Under the pieces are notes generated by a model that saw only the letters and a program-made list of their open reading frames with translations, had not been told where the DNA came from and made no database searches. A stretch of DNA of 64,000 nt from an uncultured Eubacteriaceae bacterium (GTDB lineage: Bacteria > Bacillota > Clostridia > Lachnospirales > CAG-274): contig CAMVJD010000009.1 of assembly GCA_947167715.1 (NCBI GenBank), positions 20,152 through 84,151 on the forward strand. The letters are read 5' to 3'. This document shows, piece after piece, positions 15,235-23,977 of this stretch; the stretch's first letter is position 1, and each line of letters opens with the position of its first letter. The translations under genes and the position numbers were made by a program.

Positions 15235-16623
15235 ATGAATTTTAAGAAAAACGACAAATGTATCGTGGATATTGCCGATCTTGGCACAAACGGCGAGGGT
15301 ATTGGCAAGGCAGACGGCTTTACCGTATTTGTAAACGGCGCGCTTCCCGGCGAAAGGGCAGAGGTGCTGCTTATGAAAGTCAAGAAAAATTATGCCTATG
15401 GCAAGCTTTTAAACCTTATCAAGCCGTCAAAAAACAGGGTAAGACCTGTTTGCTCCGTTTCGGGCAAATGCGGCGGATGCAGTATCCAGCACCTTGACTA
15501 TGCCGCCCAGCTTGAATACAAAAAAAATAAGGTGATTGAAAATTTAAGGCGTATAGGCGGTTTTGAGGGCATAGATGTCTGTGATGTTATAGGTATGAAA
15601 TATCCTTATTTTTACCGTAATAAAGAGCAGTACCCCGTAAGAACGGACAGCCGGGGCAAAATTGCCGTGGGCTTTTATGCAATGAACAGCCATAGGGTAG
15701 TGGAGTGCGCAAAATGCCATATATCAAATGAGGGCAATGAAAAAATAATCAACTGTGTTAAAAAGTTTATGCTTGACAATAATATCAGACCCTATGACGA
15801 GGAAAGCAACAGGGGCAGCATAAGGCATATACTTATAAGAAACGGTGTTAAGACAAATCAGCTTATGGTGTGCCTTGTTGTAAACGGTACGGAATTTAAG
15901 CACAAGCAGCAGCTGATAAAGGCATTTGAGGGCTTTGAAAATTTGAGAAGTCTTGTAATAAATTACAATAGTGCCAAAACAAATGTTATTCTTGGCGATA
16001 AATGTGAAATTGTGTATGGTGACGACCATATATCAGATTATATAGGAAGCTTAAGGTTTAATATTTCGCCGCTTTCGTTTTTTCAGGTAAATCCCGTGCA
16101 GACCGAGCAGCTTTACGGCAAGGCGCTTGAATTTGCCGCTCTTACGGGTGAGGAAACCGTAATTGACGCATACTGCGGTATAGGAACTATAACGCTGTTT
16201 TTGGCGCAGAATGCAAAAAAGGTATATGGTATTGAAATAGTACCGCAGGCCATTGAAAATGCCCGTAAAAATGCCGAGATAAACCATATTAAAAACGTGG
16301 AGTTTTTTTGCGGCAGATCGGAGGAAGTAGTCCCCGAATTATACGAACAGCAAGGCATCAAACCCGATGTTATGGTGGTGGATCCCCCAAGAAAGGGCTG
16401 TGATGCGGCGCTTTTGGATATGCTTTTAAAAATGTCGCCAAAGAGGATAGTTTATGTTTCCTGCGACAGCGCGACCCTTGCAAGGGATCTTAAAGTGCTT
16501 TGTGAAAGCGGAGAGTATAAGGTCAATAAAGTACAGCCTGTGGATATGTTTCCGCATAGCGTGCATATAGAGACGGTTTGCTTACTTTCCAAGGAAGATA
16601 TCAAGAGCAAAAGTGATAAATAA
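15235..16623 (+). CDS. rlmD: 23S rRNA (uracil-5-)-methyltransferase, RlmD/RumA family
   Basis: 462 residues. It transfers methyl from SAM to C5 of a 23S rRNA uridine (U1939, or both U747 and U1939 in the RlmCD type of Gram-positives). TRAM domain at about 1-60 (DIADLGTNGEGIGKADGFTVFV). Fe-S cluster cysteines 73, 79 and 82 (PVCSVSGKCGGC) with a further Cys near ECAKCH. SAM-binding VIDAYCGIGTITLFLA, motif MVVDPPRKGCD, and the catalytic Cys in YVSCDSATLARDL. It follows yhaM by 12 bp and ends at a strong bidirectional terminator. Which uridine it modifies cannot be told from sequence. Confidence 0.9.
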   Translation: MNFKKNDKCIVDIADLGTNGEGIGKADGFTVFVNGALPGERAEVLLMKVKKNYAYGKLLNLIKPSKNRVRPVCSVSGKCGGCSIQHLDYAAQLEYKKNKVIENLRRIGGFEGIDVCDVIGMKYPYFYRNKEQYPVRTDSRGKIAVGFYAMNSHRVVECAKCHISNEGNEKIINCVKKFMLDNNIRPYDEESNRGSIRHILIRNGVKTNQLMVCLVVNGTEFKHKQQLIKAFEGFENLRSLVINYNSAKTNVILGDKCEIVYGDDHISDYIGSLRFNISPLSFFQVNPVQTEQLYGKALEFAALTGEETVIDAYCGIGTITLFLAQNAKKVYGIEIVPQAIENARKNAEINHIKNVEFFCGRSEEVVPELYEQQGIKPDVMVVDPPRKGCDAALLDMLLKMSPKRIVYVSCDSATLARDLKVLCESGEYKVNKVQPVDMFPHSVHIETVCLLSKEDIKSKSDK

Positions 16624-16694
16624 CAAAATAGTTTAAGAGATTTTTATTTTCTTTGAACATTTGCGGCGGCATTTGGCACACTTGCATTGTTTAT

Positions 16695-16735
16695 TAAAAA
16701 ACCCCCGGTTTAAAACCGGGGGTCGTTTTGTTTAA
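16695..16735. terminator. Bidirectional terminator between rlmD and the PL9 lyase
   Basis: ACCCCCGGTTT / AAACCGGGGGT (16701-16723) forms an 11-bp GC-rich stem with A-run on its left and CGTTTTGTTT on its right, so it works for both convergent genes. Confidence 0.9.
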
Positions 16736-19159
16736 TTAACCTAAACTTCTGATAGCGTTATCAAAGTTAACGTTGTCAGGGAACTTGTTGGAAGCAACAG
16801 TATTTTCAATGTTGTTTCTTACAGAGTAGAAGCTGTTTGTTGCCGAAGAAGTGTTACCGGGCTTCTTAAGGCTCTGGCTCTGCTTGGACTGATCGCTCTT
16901 CTTTGCGCCCCAGCTCCAGTTATTTGACCATGTTGCAAATACATAAGGAAGCTGATAGTTAATATTGTTGTTGAACGATGCACAGTTTGAAATGTAGCCT
17001 GTGCAGCCCTCGCTGTTATTGTTGTCAAAGCCCTTTGACTTGTGGTCAAATGCTGCGCAGTAATCTGCTGTTCTCTTAACGGATGTGCTCTTTTCTGTGG
17101 TCTTTGAACCAAACTTGAAGCCGTTGCCGTTCATCTCGCCCTGTGCTGTTGAGTACCAGCTTGAAGCGCTCTTGCCGTTGATCTTACCCTTGGAGATATC
17201 GATCTTGCCGCTTCTGTAGTTGTTTTCAAAGCTGCCGTCCGAAGAGCAAAGCTGCTGGATGGTCCACATATTCTTATCGAGTGATTTTCCTCTTGATAAG
17301 TCGTACTTACCTGTGAATACATCGGGGTTACCGTTGTTCCAGCAAGCGGAGTGCTTATAGGTAACGGTTGCTGACTTGTCGCCCGACTTGTCGTAGCTGT
17401 CCCAACCGTCATCACTATTGTCCCAAGCGAAGCAGTACTCAAATACTGTGTTGGATGCGCCTAACTTAGGTGCGAAACCGTCAGCGTTTGCGCCGTATGT
17501 GGGAACGTCACAGTTTCTGTAGGAATAGCAGTATTTTAATGTATTTCCGTTAGCATTATCGGAAAGCTGAATACCCGAGTCATTGTTGTAACGTGCGATA
17601 ACGTGGTCAAGAGTATTCTTTGCACCGGATACCCAGATACCGTTGTCACCTGCGTTTTCAACTATAACATTCTTTATATACTGGTTCTGGCCGCTGATCG
17701 TGAAACCTCTTGATGTAGAACCTTTGCTTCTTGCGTTCTTGAAGTCAAGGCGGGGATATGTGCCGTCCGACTGCTTAACACCAACGATACCGCCCGATTT
17801 TGTACCGGAAAGCTTGATAGTTGATGTTGTGCTGATGCTTACAACGGGAGTATTGATATAAACAGTACCGCCGCTGCTGTTAACTTTCTTGATAGCATCA
17901 AGTAAAGCCGATTCATTGTTGCTTGTAATGGTAGCTACACCGCCTGCAACCGTTGTTCCGCTGCTTGAGCTGCTTGACGATGAAGAGCTTGAGCTTGAAG
18001 AACTTGAGCTGCTGCTTGATGATGAGCTTGAACTTGAAGAACTTGAACTGCTGCTTGAGCTGCTTGATGATGAGCTTGAACCGCCGTTTGAAGTAGCTTC
18101 AAATCTGAACTGCTGGCAAGCACCGCCGTTGTATGTCCAAAGGTTGATGTTGCCTCCGTTAGCTGTTGACCAGCCGTATACGTCAAGGGCCTTTGTGTCG
18201 CCGCTTGATTTTGAAAGAAGTGCGTAAACGCCGTCGGAGATCTTCTTTACTTTAAATACCTGTGCATCTGCATTGTTTGCGGAGTAAAGCTGAACATTAG
18301 CACCGTCTTTGTTTTCGCCGTTTGCAACATCCATCATCTTGCCGTTTGACATACCGTTTTTAAGTGTGATGTAATTGTTGCCCTTGTTTGTTACATACCA
18401 TTTCTGGCAAGCATTGCCGTTGCCTGCGTACTGCTGTACGTTAGCACCGTTGCTGTCCTTTGCGTTTGCTACTTCAACATACTTCTGGCTGTTTATATTT
18501 TTGATGTAGTACCAGCCGTCTTTAATGTATGCAGACTCATTTTGAGTCGAAGAAGACGACGATGAAGATGAAGAAGATGAGGATGATGACGAAGACGAGG
18601 ACGATGACGAACCGTCTTTGCTGTCAACCTGGATCTTATAAATATTTATACCGCTGTTAGCAGAATAAATATAAACCGTACCTGTATAGTTGATGGTAGC
18701 AGTACCGAGAGCAGCCGATGAGCCTGCTGTTATTTTGCCAAGCTGATTGCCCTTGCCGTCTGCAATAACAAGATCTCTTGAAGAAGAGCCCGAAGATCTT
18801 GCAGTTACTTTAATAGTAGAAGTACCGCTTGCATCAAATGATACGGACCTGTAGGAAGTGCCGCCCGAACCGCCGAGAGCAAGTGTATATTTGTAAGTAT
18901 TGCCGTCAACAGTAACTGTTTCTGACTTTATCTGCATTGACTTGCTGTCTGTTGCGTGGAATCTGAGTCCGTCAACAGTAAATGCTTTTGTAATGTTGCC
19001 AAGACTTTTGAAGTTTGAGTTGCCGAAGTTCCAACTGGTGGATGCAGCCTCAACTACATAAGCCGTAGGTAAAAATGACTTATCGGCTGTAACGAAACCG
19101 CTTGTTGCGATCAACATTACGCTGAGTGCCAGTGAAAGGGGTTTTTTGAATTTTTTCAT
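16736..19159 (-). CDS. Secreted multimodular pectate lyase, PL9, with CBM13 and WNF module
   Basis: 807 residues from the ATG behind GAGGAGG. Signal peptide about 1-39 (ends VVEAA). WNF module about 42-180 (SWNFGNSNFKSLGNI ... INIYKIQVDSK). Poly-Ser linker of 21 residues (184-204, all TCN codons). CBM13 ricin-type trefoil about 213-356 with three Q-x-W/F repeats (QKW, QVF, QQF). Second poly-Ser linker of 40 residues (361-400, mixed TCN and AGY codons). PL9 beta-helix lyase about 404-807. PL9 hallmarks: NADGFAPKLG and WDNSDDGWDSYDKSG, whose Asp residues match the Pel9A calcium site, and GNGFKFG, likely holding the catalytic Lys. It cleaves polygalacturonate by beta-elimination outside the cell. 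Divergent from the PL1 gene with a shared 659-bp control region. Confidence 0.9.
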   Translation of the reverse strand: MKKFKKPLSLALSVMLIATSGFVTADKSFLPTAYVVEAASTSWNFGNSNFKSLGNITKAFTVDGLRFHATDSKSMQIKSETVTVDGNTYKYTLALGGSGGTSYRSVSFDASGTSTIKVTARSSGSSSRDLVIADGKGNQLGKITAGSSAALGTATINYTGTVYIYSANSGINIYKIQVDSKDGSSSSSSSSSSSSSSSSSSSSSTQNESAYIKDGWYYIKNINSQKYVEVANAKDSNGANVQQYAGNGNACQKWYVTNKGNNYITLKNGMSNGKMMDVANGENKDGANVQLYSANNADAQVFKVKKISDGVYALLSKSSGDTKALDVYGWSTANGGNINLWTYNGGACQQFRFEATSNGGSSSSSSSSSSSSSSSSSSSSSSSSSSSSSSSSSSSSSSSSGTTVAGGVATITSNNESALLDAIKKVNSSGGTVYINTPVVSISTTSTIKLSGTKSGGIVGVKQSDGTYPRLDFKNARSKGSTSRGFTISGQNQYIKNVIVENAGDNGIWVSGAKNTLDHVIARYNNDSGIQLSDNANGNTLKYCYSYRNCDVPTYGANADGFAPKLGASNTVFEYCFAWDNSDDGWDSYDKSGDKSATVTYKHSACWNNGNPDVFTGKYDLSRGKSLDKNMWTIQQLCSSDGSFENNYRSGKIDISKGKINGKSASSWYSTAQGEMNGNGFKFGSKTTEKSTSVKRTADYCAAFDHKSKGFDNNNSEGCTGYISNCASFNNNINYQLPYVFATWSNNWSWGAKKSDQSKQSQSLKKPGNTSSATNSFYSVRNNIENTVASNKFPDNVNFDNAIRSLG

Positions 19160-19818
19160 TTAAATTTCCTCCTCTTTTTTTAATGAAAATGATCCCTTTT
19201 TGTATTTTGTTCATCCGGATATAGTTTAATGTAGATTACATCAAGCTATATCTTGTAATAATAAGATATCATATAATATTTTGTTTGTAAATACTATTTA
19301 CTGCCAAAATAAAAACGATGTTTTTGTGCATAATTAATAATATAAAAATTAAAAGTCTTTGAAAAGCCCTAAAAAAGGCACTTTCTATTTTGGGATAAAG
19401 TTTCTTCTTATAAAAAGTTTACAAAATTTAAACTATTGTTCACAATTTGTTCTTATTTTGCGATTTTTGTTTGTTCGATACAAATGTCACAAAATTACCA
19501 AACCGCTGATAGAGCGGGTTTGAGGTCGATATTATGTTCGTTTATAATTTGTTTACAATTAATTCACACAATTTTCGGTTATTTTTTTATCAAATTTTTA
19601 TACAAAATATATAAATACTCTTTTTACATACCCAATTTATTTAATGCAGTTTAAACTAAAGCTTTGACACATTCTTAACAATTAGCAAAACAGCACTAAA
19701 ATATATTACAATAATTGGTAAAAAAACATATTTAAAAATATATCTTCTTAATTATATAATGACAGCGTAAAGAAATTGTGCTTTAAAGGTATATAAGACA
19801 AGAGAAGGAGGATCTAAA
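19160..19818. promoter_or_regulatory. Divergent control region between the two pectate lyase genes
   Basis: 659 bp, very AT-rich, with no credible gene. It holds a small hairpin CCGCT-gatag-AGCGG (19503-19517) and repeated TTTACAA/TTGTTCACAA-like motifs around 19428-19456 and 19550-19571. Both lyase genes start at its ends behind strong AGGAGG-type sites. Promoters must lie here but no single -35/-10 pair stands out, which may mean activator dependence. I see no clear CcpA cre site. Confidence 0.5.
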
Positions 19819-22497
19819 ATGTCATTTAAAGCAAAAAGAGTTATCGGCGGTCTTCTTGCCGCAACACTTGCAGTTACGGCAGGCGCAGCAACAGCTGTTT
19901 ATCTTAAGCCCGTAACTATAGTAGAAGCAGCTTCTTCGGTATCTATCACAAAGGGTGCAGGTTGGTTTGAATCGGCTTATATCCAGTGGTCATCCGTAAG
20001 CGGTGCAGCACAGTACAAGGTATATGTAAAGGGTTCAAGCGGTTCTTATACACAGCTTGACGATCCGCTTGTAAGAAGCTATGGCAGCTACTGGCGTGCC
20101 GATGCTGTAGGTCTTGCTCCCGGCAGCTACACAATGAAGGTAGACGCTCTTAACTCTTCGGGCAGCGTGATCGCATCAAGCGAGAAATCGGGTCTTACGG
20201 TTTCTGCTTATGACCGTTCCGGTTCTGCTTTCTCATCAAAGTCTACATATAAAACATCATCCGGTGCATACAATGACAACGGTACATTAAAGAGCGGCGC
20301 ACAGGTTATATATGTAACCGCAGACAACGCAAAGACAGTTAAATGTGACGTTATCTCCGATGCAAAGGGCAACAAGACAACATACACAGGTTTCCAGAAC
20401 ATTATCTACGGCTTACAGAAGGGCTACGATACAAGAGGCTTTGACTTCCGTATCATCGGTACTATCGATGCAAGCAATATGGATGCTTTCGGTTCCTCCG
20501 CAGAGGGTCTTCAGGTAAAGGGCAAGGCAGCTTACAGCTTAATGAACCTTACTATCGAAGGTATCGGCGAGGATGCAGCTATCAAGAACTTTGGTATCCT
20601 TATAAGAAACGCAGCTAATGTAGAGATCAGAAACTTCGGTATCATGCTTTGCATGGACGATGCTTTATCGCTTGATACATCAAACTGCAATATCTGGGTA
20701 CACAATATGGACTGCTACTACGGCTCAACAGGCGGCGACGCAGACCAGGCAAAGGGCGACGGTACAATGGACGTTAAGAGCGGCTCTACATTTGTTACCT
20801 TCTCCTACAACCACTTCTGGGATAACGGTAAGTCATCTCTTTGCGGTATGAAGTCAGAATCTACTGATTCCTTCATTACATATCACCACAATTGGTTTGA
20901 CCACTCCGATTCAAGACACCCCAGAATCAGAACAATGTCCGTACACATTTACAACAACTATTTTGACAGCTGTGCAAAATACGGTGTTGGTATGACAATG
21001 GGCGGTTCCGCATTCGTAGAAAACAATTATTTCCTTGATACAACAAAGCCTATGATGATCTCCGGTCAGGGTACAGATGCTAACGGTGCAGGTACATTCT
21101 CCGGTGAAAACGGCGGTATTATCAAGGCATATAACAACAAGTTCACATTCAAGACAGTTGACAGCAGCAAGCTTCAGTACATCAACCAGAGCAAGAGCTC
21201 AACAGGTTTTGATGCAGTAGAGGTCAGCTCCAGAACAGCTAAGGTAGATTCTTCCTACAAGGCAGTTAAGGGCGGCTCCACATACAATAACTTTGATACA
21301 AGCTGGGATCTCGGTGTTAAGTCTATCGACTCCGTTGACAATGTTCCTTCCGTAGTTATGGCTAAGGCAGGCCGTATGAACGGCGGCGACTTCCCGTCAA
21401 ACAGAAATTCTTTCAGCATCATCAACGATGCAACAAGCTACAGCGTTGACTCTTCATTCAAGAACGCTATGGCATCTTACAAGAGCTCTCTTGTAAAGGT
21501 TGGCGGTTCCGTAAGCGGTTCTGCAAACTATGTTGTAACAGAGGCAGCTACAGAGGCTACAACAGCAGCACAGGTTACTACGACTGCTCCCAAGACAACA
21601 ACTACAAAGAACACTACAACAACTACTACAACTACAGTTGCACAGAATGACAATACTTCAACAGGTACTTCAAAGAGCTGGTGCTTCGGTGATTCCATAT
21701 TTACCGCACGCCCCAATATCGTTAAGGCATTTACGGTTGACGGTCTTCGTTTCCACTCAACTTCCGAGAAGCCTATGTCTATAGTTGATGATTCTGCATC
21801 TGTAAACGGCCAGAACTTCACAAAGGCACTTTCACTCGGCGGCGCAGGTATTGCTCAGTATAGATCATTCTCTATCGAAGCTACAGGTGCTTCTACAATT
21901 AAGTTAACAGCAAGATCTACAGGTTCCGATACAAGAACACTTGTAGTTGCAGATCTTCAGGGCAACCGTCTTGCAACATTAAACTTCGGCGGTTCCGCAA
22001 GCGTTCAGTCGGCAGACTTTAGCTTTAACGGCACAGTATTTGTATACTCAACAGGCAGCAACCTTAACGTATACAAGGTACAGTTAGACAGCAAGAGCAG
22101 CTCTTCTTCATCAAGCAGCTCAAGCAGTTCAAGCAGCAGTTCTTCATCAAGCAGCAGCTCTTCAAGCTCAACAACAGCAGCAGGCGCAGTTGCAATGGGA
22201 ACATACGCACTTAACTCTTCAACAGTAACAAGCAAGGTTGCTACATATGCAAATATGAAGTTCAACGTAAGAAGCGTTGACAGCACAGGCGTTAAGTTAA
22301 GAAGCGACAATACAATTACTTTCACAGTAGACAGAAACTGCACAGTAACAGCAGCAGTTTCGGGCAAGGGACTTAATATTGCAGGTACAACAACAGGTAC
22401 AGGCAATGTAAGTGTTAAGCTTACTCCCGGCACATACACAATAAAGGGTGCCACAACAAGCAATTCTACTCTTACAAGACTTACATTTGCTTCGTAA
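19819..22497 (+). CDS. Secreted multimodular pectate lyase, PL1, with FN3-like and WNF modules
   Basis: 892 residues from the ATG behind AGAAGGAGG. Signal peptide about 1-38. FN3-like domain about 40-130 (ITKGAGWFESAYIQWSSVSGAAQYKVYV). PL1 right-handed beta-helix about 145-570 with GDGTMDVKSGSTFVTFSYNHF, YHHNWFDHSDSRHPRIR (355-371, holding the catalytic Arg) and VHIYNNYFD. A Thr-rich linker (about 575-612) leads to a WNF-type module (about 618-755, SWCFGDSIF ... LNVYKVQLDSK), a poly-Ser linker (about 757-785) and a C-terminal beta domain of about 100 residues (YALNSSTV ... PGTYTIKGATTSNSTL) that I do not recognise. It cleaves de-esterified pectin by calcium-dependent beta-elimination. Partner of the divergent PL9 lyase. 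No dockerin or sortase motif, so probably released or bound through its modules. Confidence 0.92.
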   Translation: MSFKAKRVIGGLLAATLAVTAGAATAVYLKPVTIVEAASSVSITKGAGWFESAYIQWSSVSGAAQYKVYVKGSSGSYTQLDDPLVRSYGSYWRADAVGLAPGSYTMKVDALNSSGSVIASSEKSGLTVSAYDRSGSAFSSKSTYKTSSGAYNDNGTLKSGAQVIYVTADNAKTVKCDVISDAKGNKTTYTGFQNIIYGLQKGYDTRGFDFRIIGTIDASNMDAFGSSAEGLQVKGKAAYSLMNLTIEGIGEDAAIKNFGILIRNAANVEIRNFGIMLCMDDALSLDTSNCNIWVHNMDCYYGSTGGDADQAKGDGTMDVKSGSTFVTFSYNHFWDNGKSSLCGMKSESTDSFITYHHNWFDHSDSRHPRIRTMSVHIYNNYFDSCAKYGVGMTMGGSAFVENNYFLDTTKPMMISGQGTDANGAGTFSGENGGIIKAYNNKFTFKTVDSSKLQYINQSKSSTGFDAVEVSSRTAKVDSSYKAVKGGSTYNNFDTSWDLGVKSIDSVDNVPSVVMAKAGRMNGGDFPSNRNSFSIINDATSYSVDSSFKNAMASYKSSLVKVGGSVSGSANYVVTEAATEATTAAQVTTTAPKTTTTKNTTTTTTTTVAQNDNTSTGTSKSWCFGDSIFTARPNIVKAFTVDGLRFHSTSEKPMSIVDDSASVNGQNFTKALSLGGAGIAQYRSFSIEATGASTIKLTARSTGSDTRTLVVADLQGNRLATLNFGGSASVQSADFSFNGTVFVYSTGSNLNVYKVQLDSKSSSSSSSSSSSSSSSSSSSSSSSSSTTAAGAVAMGTYALNSSTVTSKVATYANMKFNVRSVDSTGVKLRSDNTITFTVDRNCTVTAAVSGKGLNIAGTTTGTGNVSVKLTPGTYTIKGATTSNSTLTRLTFAS

Positions 22498-22514
22498 TAA
22501 TTCATTCCTTTCAC

Positions 22515-22551
22515 AAAAACGACCCCGACTAAAAGTCGGGGCCGTTTTTTG
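22515..22551. terminator. Bidirectional terminator between the PL1 and cyclophilin genes
   Basis: CCCCGACT / AGTCGGGG (22523-22541) closed further by ACG/CGT pairs, with TTTTTT after it and an A-run before it. It serves both convergent genes. Confidence 0.9.
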
Positions 22552-22592
22552 TATTTGAAATAACCGGATAGACCGGATCGTTTCGTTATATA

Positions 22593-23111
22593 TTACATTT
22601 TTTCGGGCTCGGGATAATCCACACCAAAGGTCTCTACCGTAACATCATCCATGACCTGATCCTCAACGGGTCTGTCCATCATGCCTGTGCGAACGCTTGC
22701 AAGCTTGTCAACTACATCCATACCCTCGATCACCTTGCCAAAGGCTGCATAAGCGCCGTCAAGATGGGGAGCATCCTTGTGCATAATAAAGAACTGTGAG
22801 CCTGCGGAATTTGGCATCATAGAGCGTGCCATTGAAAGCACGCCTGCGGTATGCTTTAAATCGTTTTTAAAACCGTTTTGTGCAAATTCGCCCTTAATGC
22901 CGTAGCCGGGGCCGCCTGTGCCGCGTCCCTGAGGACAGCCGCCCTGTATCATAAAGCCCTTGATTATACGGTGGAAAATAAGGCCGTTGTAAAAGCCCTT
23001 GTTAATAAGGCTGATAAAGTTGTTTACCGTGTTTGGCGCAATATCGGGGTAAAGCTCCGCCTTAATGATATCGCCGTTTTCCATTTTAATAGTTACTATT
23101 GGGTTTGCCAT
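22593..23111 (-). CDS. ppiB: Cyclophilin-type peptidyl-prolyl cis-trans isomerase
   Basis: 172 residues, cytosolic, no signal peptide. Cyclophilin motifs: APNTVNNFISLINKGFYNGLIFHRIIKGFMIQGG (catalytic Arg in FHRI), GIKGEF, HTAGVLSMARSMMPNSAGSQFFI (SMA and SQFFI) and YAAFGKVIEGMDVVDKL. It speeds up proline isomerisation in protein folding. It starts MANPIVTIKMENGD at an ATG behind GGAAAC. Upstream on the same strand are the phosphoesterase and alarmone synthetase genes, separated from it by a 155-bp segment of three strong hairpins. Confidence 0.92.
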   Translation of the reverse strand: MANPIVTIKMENGDIIKAELYPDIAPNTVNNFISLINKGFYNGLIFHRIIKGFMIQGGCPQGRGTGGPGYGIKGEFAQNGFKNDLKHTAGVLSMARSMMPNSAGSQFFIMHKDAPHLDGAYAAFGKVIEGMDVVDKLASVRTGMMDRPVEDQVMDDVTVETFGVDYPEPEKM

Positions 23112-23143
23112 TTTGTTGTTTCCTTTCGTATTAAAAAATTATT

Positions 23144-23284
23144 GTAAACGACAAAAGTATTTATACTTTTGCTCGTTTACTCGCGCCGGCTGCGTGCCGC
23201 AAAGCGGCTAACTACCTTGTACGCAGCCGTGTGCATACCCCGTAGGGTTATAGTAAACGACATTTTTTAATGTCGTTTACTATA
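23144..23284. repeat. Intergenic element with GTAAACGACA terminal inverted repeats and three hairpins
   Basis: Stem 1: GTAAACGA plus CAAAAGTAT (23144-23160) pair with ATACTTTTG and TCGTTTAC (23163-23180), one bulge. Stem 2: GGCTGCGT (23188-23195) with ACGCAGCC (23221-23228), containing an inner GCCGC-aaa-GCGGC. Stem 3: a perfect 16-bp stem, 23249-23264 with 23269-23284, loop TTTT. Both ends carry GTAAACGACA in inverted orientation, so the whole looks like a small MITE-like unit. It overlaps the last codons of the phosphoesterase gene. Confidence 0.65.
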
Positions 23285-23977
23285 AATATTTATTTGCAGC
23301 GGTCTGAAATCCAGATAATCGCTTGCTGTTAAAAAATAGCTTGTGCCGTTTACCTCGCCTTGTATACCGCTTTTGTGCGACTGTTCGCCGTGAAGATGAC
23401 CGTATACAACGGTTTTGACACCGTATTTTTCAATTATGTCCATAAACTCCGAGCGCTCGCCCTTGTCGTTTGCGGGCGGGAAGTGGAGCATTACGATAAA
23501 TTTATCGCAGTCGGCTTTTTGCGCTGCCTGTAAGGACAGTTCGAGGCGCAGGCATTCGCGCTTATATATTTTTTCGTCTTTTGACTTTTTATACATGGAG
23601 TCACCGGGGCATATCCAACCCCTTGAACCGCAGACTGCATATTCGCCCAGCCGATAAAAATTTGTCCTTATAAAAAACATATTCTCGTCCATAGCGTTAA
23701 GCTTTTGCACGGATGTCCACCAATAATCGTGGTTGCCGCTGACAAAGACCTTTTTGCCGTTAAGCTTTGAAATAAATTTAAGATCGGGGGCAAATTCGGT
23801 CATATTCTGCGCCCAGGAAATATCGCCTGCGACCAGCACGGTGTCATCGGCTGTGACGATGCTGTTCCAGTTATCGCGTATTTTTAAATGGTGGTCTTTC
23901 CAGTTTTTGCCGAAAATATCCATCGGCTTATCCTTGTAAAGGCTTAAATGAAGGTCGGCTATTGCATAAACTGACAT
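23267..23977 (-). CDS. Calcineurin-like metallophosphoesterase
   Basis: 236 residues. All five metallophosphoesterase blocks are present: AIADLHLS (DxH), LVAGDISW (GDxxW), VSGNHDYWW (GNHD), VMLHFPP (H) and VYGHLHGE (GHxH), giving a di-metal site. It hydrolyses a phosphomono- or diester; the substrate cannot be told. Its ATG overlaps the stop of the small alarmone synthetase gene by one base, so they are co-translated, which raises the possibility of a nucleotide-type substrate (inference). Its last codons form half of a 16-bp hairpin. Confidence 0.87.
   Translation of the reverse strand: MSVYAIADLHLSLYKDKPMDIFGKNWKDHHLKIRDNWNSIVTADDTVLVAGDISWAQNMTEFAPDLKFISKLNGKKVFVSGNHDYWWTSVQKLNAMDENMFFIRTNFYRLGEYAVCGSRGWICPGDSMYKKSKDEKIYKRECLRLELSLQAAQKADCDKFIVMLHFPPANDKGERSEFMDIIEKYGVKTVVYGHLHGEQSHKSGIQGEVNGTSYFLTASDYLDFRPLQINIYSKRH

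Noticed and set aside
19436..19654. 72-codon plus-strand open frame in the lyase control region
   Set aside because: No ribosome binding site, composition follows the AT-rich background, and it lies in the shared upstream region of two genes.
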